DNA from: an uncultured bacterium
GTDB lineage: Bacteria > Auribacterota > Tritonobacteria > UBA1439
DNA length: 5,440 nucleotides
Reading direction: 5' to 3'
Assembly: GCA_937858775.1 (NCBI GenBank)
Contig: CALLYX010000258.1
Coordinates: 1 to 5,440, forward strand
Program-made: the position numbers and the translations under genes
Notes under the pieces: model-generated
What the model saw: the letters and a program-made list of their open reading frames with translations, nothing else
What the model was told of the DNA's origin: nothing
The model's database searches: none
In this document: piece by piece, positions 1 to 5,427 of the stretch
Position numbering within the stretch: the stretch's first letter is position 1
How the letters are laid out: each line of letters starts with the position of its first letter

Positions 1-555
1 GTGGGGGTGCGCGGGCCGTACGGGCGAGGATACCCGCTCGAGGAGTTCGAGGGGAAGACGGTGGTGATCTGCGGCGGCGGGGTGGGCCTCGCTCCGCTCC
101 GGTCGCTCCTTCACACCCTCCGGCACGATATCGGCCGCTACGCCCGGGTGCTGCTGAGGTACGGGGCGCGCACCCCCGAGGATATCATCTACCGGGCGGA
201 GGTGGACTCCTGGCGGCGGGACCCCGCGCTCGACGTGGCGATCACCGTGGACCGCGGCGATGCCTCGTGGGGGGGACGGGTGGGACTCGTCACGACGCTG
301 CTGGAGAAGCCGGGGGCGGACCCGGCGGGGGCCGTCGCGGTCGTATGCGGCCCCCCCATCATGATGAAGTTCGCCACTTTCAAGCTGCTCGACGTCGGCT
401 TCGCCCCGCGGAACATCTACCTCTCCATGGAGAAGAACATGAGCTGCGGGATCGGCAAATGCGGCCACTGCCGCCTGGGGCCTTTCTACGCCTGCAGGGA
501 CGGCCCTGTCTTCACATACGATCAGATCAAGGACCTCCGTGAGATCTGGGAGTGA
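1..555 (+). CDS. FAD/NAD(P)-binding oxidoreductase, sulfhydrogenase-gamma/AsrB-like, 5' partial
   Basis: C-terminal 184 residues of a ferredoxin-NADP reductase-fold protein of the family that includes sulfhydrogenase gamma subunit, anaerobic sulfite reductase B and PyrK. These proteins move electrons between NAD(P)H and iron-sulfur partners through FAD. Visible parts are the glycine-rich nucleotide-binding loop GGGVGLAPLRSLL (residues 24-36), the CGPPIMMKF segment (116-124) typical of the end of the NAD domain, and a C-terminal [2Fe-2S] motif with C149, C154, C157 and C165 (C-x4-C-x2-C-x7-C). The N-terminal FAD-binding barrel is missing because the gene starts before the window. The GTG at base 1 is probably an internal valine, since the first residues (GVRGPYGRGYP) match the mid-protein end of the flavin domain. 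It lies 25 bases upstream of the TPR gene on the same strand, so it probably belongs to the hydrogenase transcript. The exact electron partner is inferred. Confidence 0.88.
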   Translation: MGVRGPYGRGYPLEEFEGKTVVICGGGVGLAPLRSLLHTLRHDIGRYARVLLRYGARTPEDIIYRAEVDSWRRDPALDVAITVDRGDASWGGRVGLVTTLLEKPGADPAGAVAVVCGPPIMMKFATFKLLDVGFAPRNIYLSMEKNMSCGIGKCGHCRLGPFYACRDGPVFTYDQIKDLREIWE

Positions 556-563
556 GGGCGCGC

Positions 564-574
564 GAGGGGGAGGG
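564..574 (+). promoter_or_regulatory. Shine-Dalgarno-like purine tract before the TPR gene
   Basis: GAGGGGGAGGG lies six bases before the ATG at 581. It supports that start over the in-frame ATG-less extension further upstream, which would overlap the preceding stop codon. Confidence 0.55.
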
Positions 575-580
575 ATCGAG

Positions 581-1336
581 ATGACGAAATGCCCGCGGTG
601 CGACGCGGCGAACGCCGCCAGGAACAAGTTTTGCGCGGAGTGCGGGATGAACCTGCGCGAGAGCGGCGCGGCGGTGCACATGGACCGCGGCTATCTCGCG
701 ATCAGGCGCGGCGACGTGGACGAGGCGGTGAAGGAGTACCGGGAGGCGCTGCGGATCGACCCGTCCGACTCCCGCGCGCACCGCGAGCTGGCGGCGATCT
801 ACTACCACCGCGACATGCTCCCTGAGGCGCTCGAGGAGAACAAGCGGGCGGTGGAGCTGGACCCCGAGTTCGGCATAGCCCATTACGAGCTCGGCACGGC
901 GTATTACCGCCTGGGGATGTTCGACGAGGCGACGGCCGCGTACGAGGCGGCGCTCCGCGCGAGCCCGTCCCTATACCTGGCGAACTTCCGCCTCGGGGTC
1001 ATCCACTACTACCGCGGCCGCCTGGACAAGGCGATCGAGATGTACAGGACGGCGCTCGAGCACAACCCGAACCTCAAGTTCATCCATTACCATCTCGCCA
1101 TCGCCTACGCGCGGCGCGGCCTGCTCAAGGAGACGATCGAGCAGTTCAAGATAGTGCTCGCGATGGACCCGAAGATGGCCGCCGCCCACTACCATATCGG
1201 CTGCGCCTACTATTACAAGGGGGATATCGACAAGGCGATGGCGCACTTCGAGAAGGCGCTGGGGCTCGACCCGCTCGACGAGCAGTCGGCGCGCAATCTC
1301 CGGACGCTCAAGGACCTGAGGGGGAGGTTCTTCTGA
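581..1336 (+). CDS. Zinc ribbon-TPR repeat protein
   Basis: This 251-residue soluble protein has two parts. Residues 1-25 form a zinc ribbon with C4-x2-C7 and C18-x2-C21. Residues about 31-234 are six tetratricopeptide repeats of exactly 34 residues each: the helix-ending proline recurs at 61, 95, 129, 163, 197 and 231. A short basic tail (RNLRTLKDLRGRFF) closes the protein. There is no signal peptide or membrane helix, so it should be cytoplasmic. TPR arrays are protein-binding scaffolds and zinc ribbons of this kind often bind protein or nucleic acid; no catalytic motif is seen. It sits between the flavoprotein and the ferredoxin gene of the hydrogenase cluster, 25 bases after one and 41 before the other. 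A role in assembling or tethering the complex is possible but is inference only. The ATG at 581 is chosen because it has a good purine-rich ribosome site and begins directly with the zinc ribbon. Confidence 0.88.
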   Translation: MTKCPRCDAANAARNKFCAECGMNLRESGAAVHMDRGYLAIRRGDVDEAVKEYREALRIDPSDSRAHRELAAIYYHRDMLPEALEENKRAVELDPEFGIAHYELGTAYYRLGMFDEATAAYEAALRASPSLYLANFRLGVIHYYRGRLDKAIEMYRTALEHNPNLKFIHYHLAIAYARRGLLKETIEQFKIVLAMDPKMAAAHYHIGCAYYYKGDIDKAMAHFEKALGLDPLDEQSARNLRTLKDLRGRFF

Positions 1337-1341
1337 TACCG

Positions 1342-1366
1342 GATTCCGGGCCCATGCCCCGGGATC
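1342..1366 (+). other. Intergenic GC-rich hairpin
   Basis: Bases 1342-1350 (GATTCCGGG) pair with 1358-1366 (CCCGGGATC) as a nine-base-pair stem, including one G-T wobble, around a seven-base loop. It fills most of the 41-base gap between the TPR gene and the ferredoxin gene. No T-run follows, so it is not a classic intrinsic terminator. It could be an RNA processing or stability element, or chance in such GC-rich DNA. An alternative ATG (1354) lies in the loop, which argues against its use as a start. Confidence 0.3.
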
Positions 1367-1377
1367 GCGGGCGAGCC

Positions 1378-1887
1378 ATGAAGAAACTCGTGCTGAATCT
1401 CGACATCTGCAGCGCGTGCCCGGGGTGCGTTACGGGGTGCAGCTACTACTACCACCCTTCGAACCGCGGAATCGACCGCCTCCGCGAGTTCGCCGTCTAC
1501 GCCCTTGTCTGCCGGCGCTGCGAGCACGGGACGTGCGTCCAGGCGTGCCCGGTCGAGGCCCTGGAGCGGGACGAGCGGGGGATCCTCGTGCGCCACCCGA
1601 TGCGATGCGTGGGCTGCCGCTCGTGCGCGCACGCCTGCCCGTTCGGGACGATCTACCCTGACCTCCTCCCGTACCAGCTCTCGGGATGCGACCTCTGCTT
1701 CGACAGGGCGGTGAGCGAGCCCCCCCTCTGCGTCCGCACGTGCCCGTACGGCGCGCTCGAATGGCGCGAGGATGGGGATATCGACGGCGAGGCGGTCCAT
1801 CTGCTCGACGGCCGCATAGCGGTGATCTCCCACCACTGGTCGAGGAGGCGGTGCGTGGGGCCGCAGCCGGCCGCCGGGGGGGGATGA
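1378..1887 (+). CDS. Four-cluster [4Fe-4S] ferredoxin subunit (HycB/CooF-like)
   Basis: This 169-residue electron-transfer protein resembles the iron-sulfur subunits of formate hydrogenlyase (HycB), CO-induced hydrogenase (CooF) and DMSO-reductase-type enzymes. Sixteen cysteines fall in four groups: C11/C14/C17/C21, C45/C48/C53/C57, C77/C80/C83/C87 and C104/C107/C118/C122. Each group ends in or near the Cys-Pro typical of [4Fe-4S] ferredoxin folds, except the first. Four cubane clusters are expected, with cysteines shared between groups as in this family. There is no signal peptide, so it acts on the cytoplasmic side. It likely wires an electron donor to the hydrogenase small subunit encoded two genes on. 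The start at 1378 is preferred over 1354 because family members begin close to the first cysteine motif (MKKLVLNLDIC) and the earlier ATG lies in a predicted hairpin loop. The C-terminal tail is glycine-rich and encoded by an eight-G run just before the stop. Confidence 0.9.
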   Translation: MKKLVLNLDICSACPGCVTGCSYYYHPSNRGIDRLREFAVYALVCRRCEHGTCVQACPVEALERDERGILVRHPMRCVGCRSCAHACPFGTIYPDLLPYQLSGCDLCFDRAVSEPPLCVRTCPYGALEWREDGDIDGEAVHLLDGRIAVISHHWSRRRCVGPQPAAGGG

Positions 1888-1888
1888 G

Positions 1889-2815
1889 ATGAGAACGGTC
1901 TTCATCTACCTGGTCTTCCCGGGCCTCGCGGCCACGGCGGCCGCCGGGATGATGGCCTCATGGATCGAGCGGAAGCTCACCGCGCGGCTCCAGTGGCGCG
2001 TCGGCCCCCCCTGGTACCAGCCGTTCGCCGACCTGCTCAAGCTCCTCTCGAAGGAGACGGTGTTCCCGCGCGGCTGCGCGCGGGGGCTTTTCGTAGCCGC
2101 GCCCCTGGTCGGGCTGGCGTCGGCCGCACTCGTCGCGAGCATGATCGGCGCGGCGGGGCTCGACCCGGGCCGCGGTTTCGTCGGCGACCTGATCGTCCTC
2201 GTCTACCTCATGATGCTCCCTTCGATCGCGCTCATCGCGGGGGGGGCGGCGTCACGCAACACCCTCGCCTCGGTCGGCGTGAGCCGGGAGATGAAGCTGA
2301 TGATGGCCTACGAGGCCCCGATGATCCTCGCGATCCTCGTCCCCGTCATCAAGGCGGGGGTCACGATCTCCACGGGGGGGATCGTCGCCTACCAGCGCCT
2401 CCACGGCCCCTTCGCAGCGAGCCCCTCCGGGGCGCTCGCCTTCGCGGCGGCCCTCCTCTGCGCCCAGGCGAAGCTCGGCCTCCCGCCGTTCGATATCGCC
2501 GAGGCGGAGACGGAGATAAACGCCGGCCCCCTCGTCGAATACTCCGGCCCGCTGCTCGCGGCCTTCCGCCTGACGCGGATGATGCTGCTCGTCGCGCTCC
2601 CGTGCCTTCTCCTGACGCTTTTCGCGGGGGGGGTGCGGTTTTATGGATGGGGGGCGGCCCGTTCCGTGTTAGGATATGCGGCGATCCTCCTCCTTATGAC
2701 GCTGATCAAAAACACGAACCCGCGCCTGCGCATCGACCAGGCGCTCAGGTTTTTCTGGTTCCCCGTGACGGCCGCGGCGGCGGCGGCGGTGCTGCTGGCG
2801 CTCGCGGGGCGATGA
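1889..2815 (+). CDS. Membrane subunit of group 4 hydrogenase, NuoH/HycD family
   Basis: This 308-residue integral membrane protein is homologous to complex I subunit NuoH (ND1) and to HycD/EchB, the subunit that anchors the catalytic arm and links it to the ion-pumping module. Both family signatures are present: WIERKLTARLQWRVGPPWYQ (residues 25-44) and PPFDIAEAETEINAGPLVEY (199-218), the latter rich in the acidic residues thought to couple redox to ion movement. About eight hydrophobic segments can be seen, near residues 4-24, 67-88, 100-120, 143-160, 183-197, 225-247, 258-276 and 290-306. Length is normal for the family. The start is one base after the ferredoxin stop, and the stop overlaps the next ATG, so translation is probably coupled. 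The second signature, with GPLVEYSG, resembles hydrogenase versions as well as NuoH; the assignment to a hydrogenase rests on the neighbouring large subunit. Confidence 0.93.
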   Translation: MRTVFIYLVFPGLAATAAAGMMASWIERKLTARLQWRVGPPWYQPFADLLKLLSKETVFPRGCARGLFVAAPLVGLASAALVASMIGAAGLDPGRGFVGDLIVLVYLMMLPSIALIAGGAASRNTLASVGVSREMKLMMAYEAPMILAILVPVIKAGVTISTGGIVAYQRLHGPFAASPSGALAFAAALLCAQAKLGLPPFDIAEAETEINAGPLVEYSGPLLAAFRLTRMMLLVALPCLLLTLFAGGVRFYGWGAARSVLGYAAILLLMTLIKNTNPRLRIDQALRFFWFPVTAAAAAAVLLALAGR

Positions 2816-3240
2816 GGGGCGTGCGGATGAAATGGACGCGGTGGGCGCGGCGGAAGTCGCCGTGGGTCTTCCATCTCTCCACCGGATCGTGCAACAACTG
2901 CGACATCGAGATCATCGACTGCCTGACGCCCCGCTTCGACGCGGAGCGCTTCGGCATCCTCCTCGTCGGGAGCATCCGCCACGCCGACATCCTGCTCGTC
3001 ACCGGTTCGGTCAACCGCCGCGCGGCGCCGAGGATACGGGAGCTCTACGAGGCCGCCCCGAGGCCGTGCCTCGTGGTGGCGTGCGGCAGCTGCTCATGCG
3101 GGCAGCATTTTTTCAAGGAGAGCTACCACACCGTGGAGCCGCTCGACGCGCACGTCCCGGTGAGCGTTTACATCCCGGGGTGCCCTCCGAGGCCCGAGGC
3201 GCTCATCGGCGGGATCGTGAGGGCGATCGGCATGCTATGA
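2812..3240 (+). CDS. [NiFe] hydrogenase small subunit, NuoB/HycG/EchC family
   Basis: This 142-residue iron-sulfur subunit carries the proximal [4Fe-4S] cluster that passes electrons to or from the NiFe site. It has the compact single-cluster form typical of group 4 enzymes and complex I NuoB, without a Tat signal. Expected ligands are C27 and C30 in SCNNCDIE, C94 in CGSC and C124 in PGCPPRPE. Four further cysteines (C37, C86, C91, C96) are unusual, and the loop after the third ligand reads CGQHFF where many relatives have a GGIF-like sequence. The start at 2812 overlaps the NuoH-like stop as ATGA, like the following genes. An alternative ATG at 2827 (137 residues) has a GAGGGG seven bases upstream and starts MKWTRWARRKSPWVF, closer to usual family starts, so it may be the true one. 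It overlaps the next gene by four bases. Confidence 0.92.
   Translation: MRGVRMKWTRWARRKSPWVFHLSTGSCNNCDIEIIDCLTPRFDAERFGILLVGSIRHADILLVTGSVNRRAAPRIRELYEAAPRPCLVVACGSCSCGQHFFKESYHTVEPLDAHVPVSVYIPGCPPRPEALIGGIVRAIGML
2814..2819 (+). promoter_or_regulatory. Possible ribosome site for an alternative small-subunit start
   Basis: GAGGGG lies seven bases before the in-frame ATG at 2827. It would favour a 137-residue small subunit over the 142-residue version starting at the 2812 ATGA overlap. The two starts cannot be separated from this sequence alone. Confidence 0.35.
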
Positions 3241-3680
3241 CGGCCGCGATCGAGAAGATAAGGGACGCGTTCCCGGACCGCCTCCGCAACTGGGAGGAGA
3301 GGGGGGGGAGGCGTTTCTGCGCCGAGGTCGCCCCGGCTCATCTCGTGCCGATGGCGCGCGCCCTCTGCGAGACGTGGCTGCTTCGCTTCATCACGATCTC
3401 CGGGACCGACACGCGGGCCTCCCTGGAGCTCCTCTACCACTTCTCCTGCGATCCGGAGGGGGCGGTGCTGTCGCTGCGCGTCGCGATCCCGAAGGAGGCG
3501 CCGGGGATCGGCTCGCTCAGCCCGTACTTGAAGGCGGCGGAGTGGGTCGAGCGGGAACTGCGCGAGATGCTCGGGATAGACTTCGCCGGGCATCCGGACC
3601 CGCGGCGCCTCCTCCTGGCCGACGACTGGCCGGAGGGGGTCCACCCGCTTCGGCACGACGCCGGGGGGGGGGCGGAATGA
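3237..3680 (+). CDS. NuoC-like (30 kDa) subunit of group 4 hydrogenase
   Basis: This 147-residue soluble subunit is related to complex I NuoC, to the N-terminal part of HycE and to EchD. It packs against the large subunit and has no cofactor of its own. The diagnostic region is at residues 103-139: WVERELREMLGIDFAGHPD followed by RRLLL, DDWPEG and HPLR, matching the complex I 30 kDa signature (EREx..D.GI.F.GHPD.RR.L). Here it is a separate gene, as in Ech and Mbh, and not fused to the large subunit as in HycE. Its start overlaps the small-subunit stop (ATGA) and its stop overlaps the large-subunit start (ATGA), which implies coupled translation and equal dosage. The last codons include a ten-G run (3663-3672) that encodes three glycines. 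It is shorter than NuoC of complex I, which is usual for hydrogenase versions. Confidence 0.9.
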   Translation: MTAAIEKIRDAFPDRLRNWEERGGRRFCAEVAPAHLVPMARALCETWLLRFITISGTDTRASLELLYHFSCDPEGAVLSLRVAIPKEAPGIGSLSPYLKAAEWVERELREMLGIDFAGHPDPRRLLLADDWPEGVHPLRHDAGGGAE

Positions 3681-4864
3681 GCGAGCGGATTATCCCGATC
3701 GGGCCTTATCACCCGCTCCAGGAGGAGCCGGAGTTCTTCCTGCTCCACGTGGAGGGGGAGCGCGTGGTGAAGCTCGACATCCAGCTCGGCTACAACCACC
3801 GCGGGATCGAGAGGCTCGCGGAGGCGAGGTCGTACGACCAGATACTCTTCCTCGTCGAGAGGATCTGCGGCATCTGCTCCACAAGCCACCCGTTCGCCGC
3901 GGTGAACGCGGTCGAGAACCTGATCGGCTGTTCGCCGCCGCCGCGGGCGCTCTTCATAAGGAGCATCGTCGGGGAGCTCGAGCGGATCCACTCGCACCTC
4001 CTCTGGCTCGGTCTCGCCGGGCACTTCATCGGCTACAACACGCTCTTCATGTGGGCGTGGAAGACGCGCGAGATCGTCCTTGAACTCCTCGAGCGTATCA
4101 GCGGCAACCGGCAGAACTATTCGATGTTCAAGGTCGGTGGGGTGCGCCGGGACATCAGGGACGAGGAGATCCCCTCCTACCTCGCCGCGCTCGACCGGCT
4201 CGCGCCGGCCCTCGACCTGTTCCGCGGGGCGGTGGCGGACGACCCGGTGGTCCACGCGCGGACCGTCGGCGTCGGGGTCCTCACCCCGGAGGATATCCGG
4301 GGGTACGGGGCGGTCGGGCCGACGGCGCGGGCGTCCGGCGTCGACATCGACATCCGGCGCGACGACCCGTACGCCGCGTACGGCATGACGGAGTGGAAGG
4401 TCGTCACCGGGAAGCGCGGGGACGTCTACGACAAGGTCATGGTGCGGATCCTGGAGATGTACGAGTCCCGCTCGATCGTCTCCCAGTGCCTGAAGAAGCT
4501 CCCCCCCGGGGAGATCGACGCGCGGGTGAAGGATGTGCCGCCCGGTGAGGGGATCGGGCGGCACGAGGCCCCGCGCGGCGAGGTCTTTCACTACGTGCGG
4601 AGCGACGGGACCAACCGGCCGGCGCGGTACAAGGTGCGCGCGCCGAGCTTCATGAACGTGGCCACGAATACGAAGGCGGTCGTGGGGGAGACGATCGCCG
4701 ACGCGACGATCATCCTGGCGGCGGTCGACCCGTGCTACTGCTGCACCGAGCGGATGGCCGCCGTCGAGGCGGGGGGCGGAAGGCGGCTGTGGGACTCGGG
4801 GGACTTGATCCGGCTCTCCCGGGAGAAGACGGAGCGCCTCAGGAAGGAGGCGGGGGTCCGATGA
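3677..4864 (+). CDS. Group 4 [NiFe] hydrogenase large (catalytic) subunit, NuoD/HycE/EchE family
   Basis: This 395-residue catalytic subunit should carry out 2H+ + 2e- <-> H2 at a NiFe(CN)2CO centre. Both metal-binding pairs are intact: RICGICSTSH (C64 and C67, with H71) near the N terminus, and DPCYCCTER (C353 and C356) near the C terminus. Complex I NuoD lacks these cysteines, so this is a hydrogenase and not a NADH dehydrogenase subunit. C355 adds an extra cysteine inside the second pair, where relatives often have serine. After R359 there are 36 more residues starting with Met; a similar tail is removed after Arg in E. coli HycE by the protease HycI, so endopeptidase maturation is likely (inference). 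The gene starts in an ATGA overlap with the NuoC-like gene and ends in an ATGA overlap with the next. AGG is used often for arginine and GAG dominates for glutamate, which contrasts with the ArsR gene downstream. Confidence 0.95.
   Translation: MSERIIPIGPYHPLQEEPEFFLLHVEGERVVKLDIQLGYNHRGIERLAEARSYDQILFLVERICGICSTSHPFAAVNAVENLIGCSPPPRALFIRSIVGELERIHSHLLWLGLAGHFIGYNTLFMWAWKTREIVLELLERISGNRQNYSMFKVGGVRRDIRDEEIPSYLAALDRLAPALDLFRGAVADDPVVHARTVGVGVLTPEDIRGYGAVGPTARASGVDIDIRRDDPYAAYGMTEWKVVTGKRGDVYDKVMVRILEMYESRSIVSQCLKKLPPGEIDARVKDVPPGEGIGRHEAPRGEVFHYVRSDGTNRPARYKVRAPSFMNVATNTKAVVGETIADATIILAAVDPCYCCTERMAAVEAGGGRRLWDSGDLIRLSREKTERLRKEAGVR
4844..4850 (+). promoter_or_regulatory. Strong Shine-Dalgarno inside the large-subunit gene
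   Basis: AAGGAGG sits ten bases before the ATG at 4861, within the last codons of the large subunit. It supports that ATG as a real start for the next hydrogenase-operon gene, even though that gene is cut short. Confidence 0.6.
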
Positions 4865-4992
4865 ACCTGATGCCCGCCCTGATCGTCCTGCCGACGGCCG
4901 CCGCGGCCGCCGCCCTCGCCCTCCGGCGCCGGCCCGCCGCCTGCCGCCCCCTCGCCGTCGCGGCGTTCGCCGCGGAGGCCGCCCTCGCCGCC
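4861..4992 (+). CDS. 5' end of a probable antiporter-like membrane subunit (NuoL/M/N type), truncated
   Basis: The frame opens in an ATGA overlap with the large-subunit stop and has a strong ribosome site. Its first 44 residues (MNLMPALIVLPTAAAAAALA, then a short RRRP turn, then a second Ala/Leu-rich segment) look like two transmembrane helices, about 4-22 and 29-44. This is how proton-translocating NuoL/M/N and HycC-type subunits often begin, and such a subunit is expected in a group 4 hydrogenase cluster, but 44 residues do not prove the family. From residue 45 the sequence becomes soluble and aldolase-like. The frame stays open to a stop at 5358, giving a nominal 165-residue product, but the part after about 5046 is antisense to an ArsR gene and has no coding character of its own. 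The gene is therefore read here as broken at a junction near 4990. Confidence 0.55.
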
Positions 4993-5046
4993 TGGGAAGC
5001 CGGCGCGGACATGGTCAAGCTTTTCCCGGCCAGCCTGGGCGGGCCC
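4990..5046 (+). pseudogene. Short fragment matching the active-site segment of KDPG/KHG aldolase
   Basis: Residues AWEAGADMVKLFPASLGGP, read in the same frame as the preceding gene start, match the region around the Schiff-base lysine of 2-dehydro-3-deoxy-phosphogluconate / 4-hydroxy-2-oxoglutarate aldolases. Typical family sequence there is (A)WEAGAD.VK.FPA..GGP, and the lysine of VKLFPA is the catalytic one. Only about 19 codons are present; the family has about 200 residues. Nothing before it or after it resembles the rest of the enzyme, and what follows is minus-strand coding sequence. It is non-functional as it stands. Recognition is by motif only, so a chance match remains possible but unlikely given the run of matching positions. 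The left edge could lie a few codons either side of 4990 because Ala codons on both sides could be shared. Confidence 0.6.
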
Positions 5047-5427
5047 GTGACCGAGGTGTTCCCGGGTCACGTCGAGCAGCAGCCGCACGTGACTGTCGGC
5101 CAGCCGGTAGCGCACCATCCGACCGTCGCGCCGGTTCGTCACCACCCCAGCCGTGCGGAGCAGCCGCAGCGCGTGCGAGAGCGCCGATGGAGACATCTCC
5201 ACCATCTCCGCGAGGTCGCAGACGCACATCTCGCCGGCTTCGACGAGCGCGTACAGCAACCGCACGCGAGTGGGCTCGCCGACCAGTCGGAACAGTTCGG
5301 TGATTCGTTCGACGTCGTCGCTGGGCAGCGCCCGGGCTTTGGCCGCGGCGACCTTTGAGGGGTCGATCGAACGGACGGCGCAGTCATCTGATTCGCCCGA
5401 CTCGGCGATGTGTGAAGTGGTGCTCAT
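5047..5427 (-). CDS. ArsR/SmtB-family metal-sensing transcriptional repressor, probably cut at its 3' end
   Basis: The minus-strand product has at least 127 recognisable residues. Residues about 37-110 form a winged helix-turn-helix: LVGEPTRVRLLYAL, then the recognition helix region SPSALSHALRLLRTAG and the wing NRRDGRMVRYRL. Repressors of this family leave their operator when metal binds. Two possible metal sites are visible. The helix alpha-3 motif EMCVCDLA has C68 and C70, as in CadC, with a further C16 in the N-terminal arm. The alpha-5 motif D111-x-H113-x10-H124-x2-H127 fits the CzrA/SmtB zinc site. After H127 the frame stays open down to 4735, but that part is antisense to the hydrogenase genes, so the natural C terminus is missing or ends right here. 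Arginine codons are CGN only, with no AGG, and GAA is as common as GAG, unlike the hydrogenase genes. The overall look is actinobacterial. The ATG at 5427 is the only start seen; an upstream one outside the window is not excluded. Confidence 0.85.

Noticed and set aside
1354..1377. Earlier ATG at 1354 as the start of the ferredoxin gene
   Set aside because: It adds eight residues (MPRDRGRA) not expected in the family and lies in a hairpin loop without a clear ribosome site.
1213..1905. Minus-strand open frame of 230 codons opposite the ferredoxin gene
   Set aside because: It covers the conserved cysteine-rich ferredoxin in antisense and shows no domain of its own.
3434..4591. Long minus-strand open frame of 385 codons opposite the NuoC- and NuoD-like genes
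   Set aside because: Its product is a low-complexity Arg/Asp/Val/Pro-rich mirror of the real genes, with no recognisable domain; such antisense frames are common in GC-rich DNA.
1889..4864. Respiratory complex I (nuo) operon
   Set aside because: The NuoD-like subunit has both CxxC NiFe-binding pairs, which complex I lacks, and a HycB-like ferredoxin precedes the set.
4735..5046. A C-terminal extension of the ArsR regulator reading through to 4735
   Set aside because: Past H127 the translation is Gly/Arg-rich antisense of the aldolase fragment, antiporter-like start and large-subunit end; ArsR proteins normally end near alpha-5.
4861..5358. A single real 165-residue fusion protein (membrane helices plus aldolase motif plus tail)
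   Set aside because: Only about 19 codons match the aldolase, and the tail is the antisense of a well-formed ArsR gene, so the open frame is accidental.
5047..5427. ArsR protein as the regulator of the hydrogenase operon
   Set aside because: It is separated by an apparent chimeric junction and has different codon use, so its position is not evidence of a functional link.
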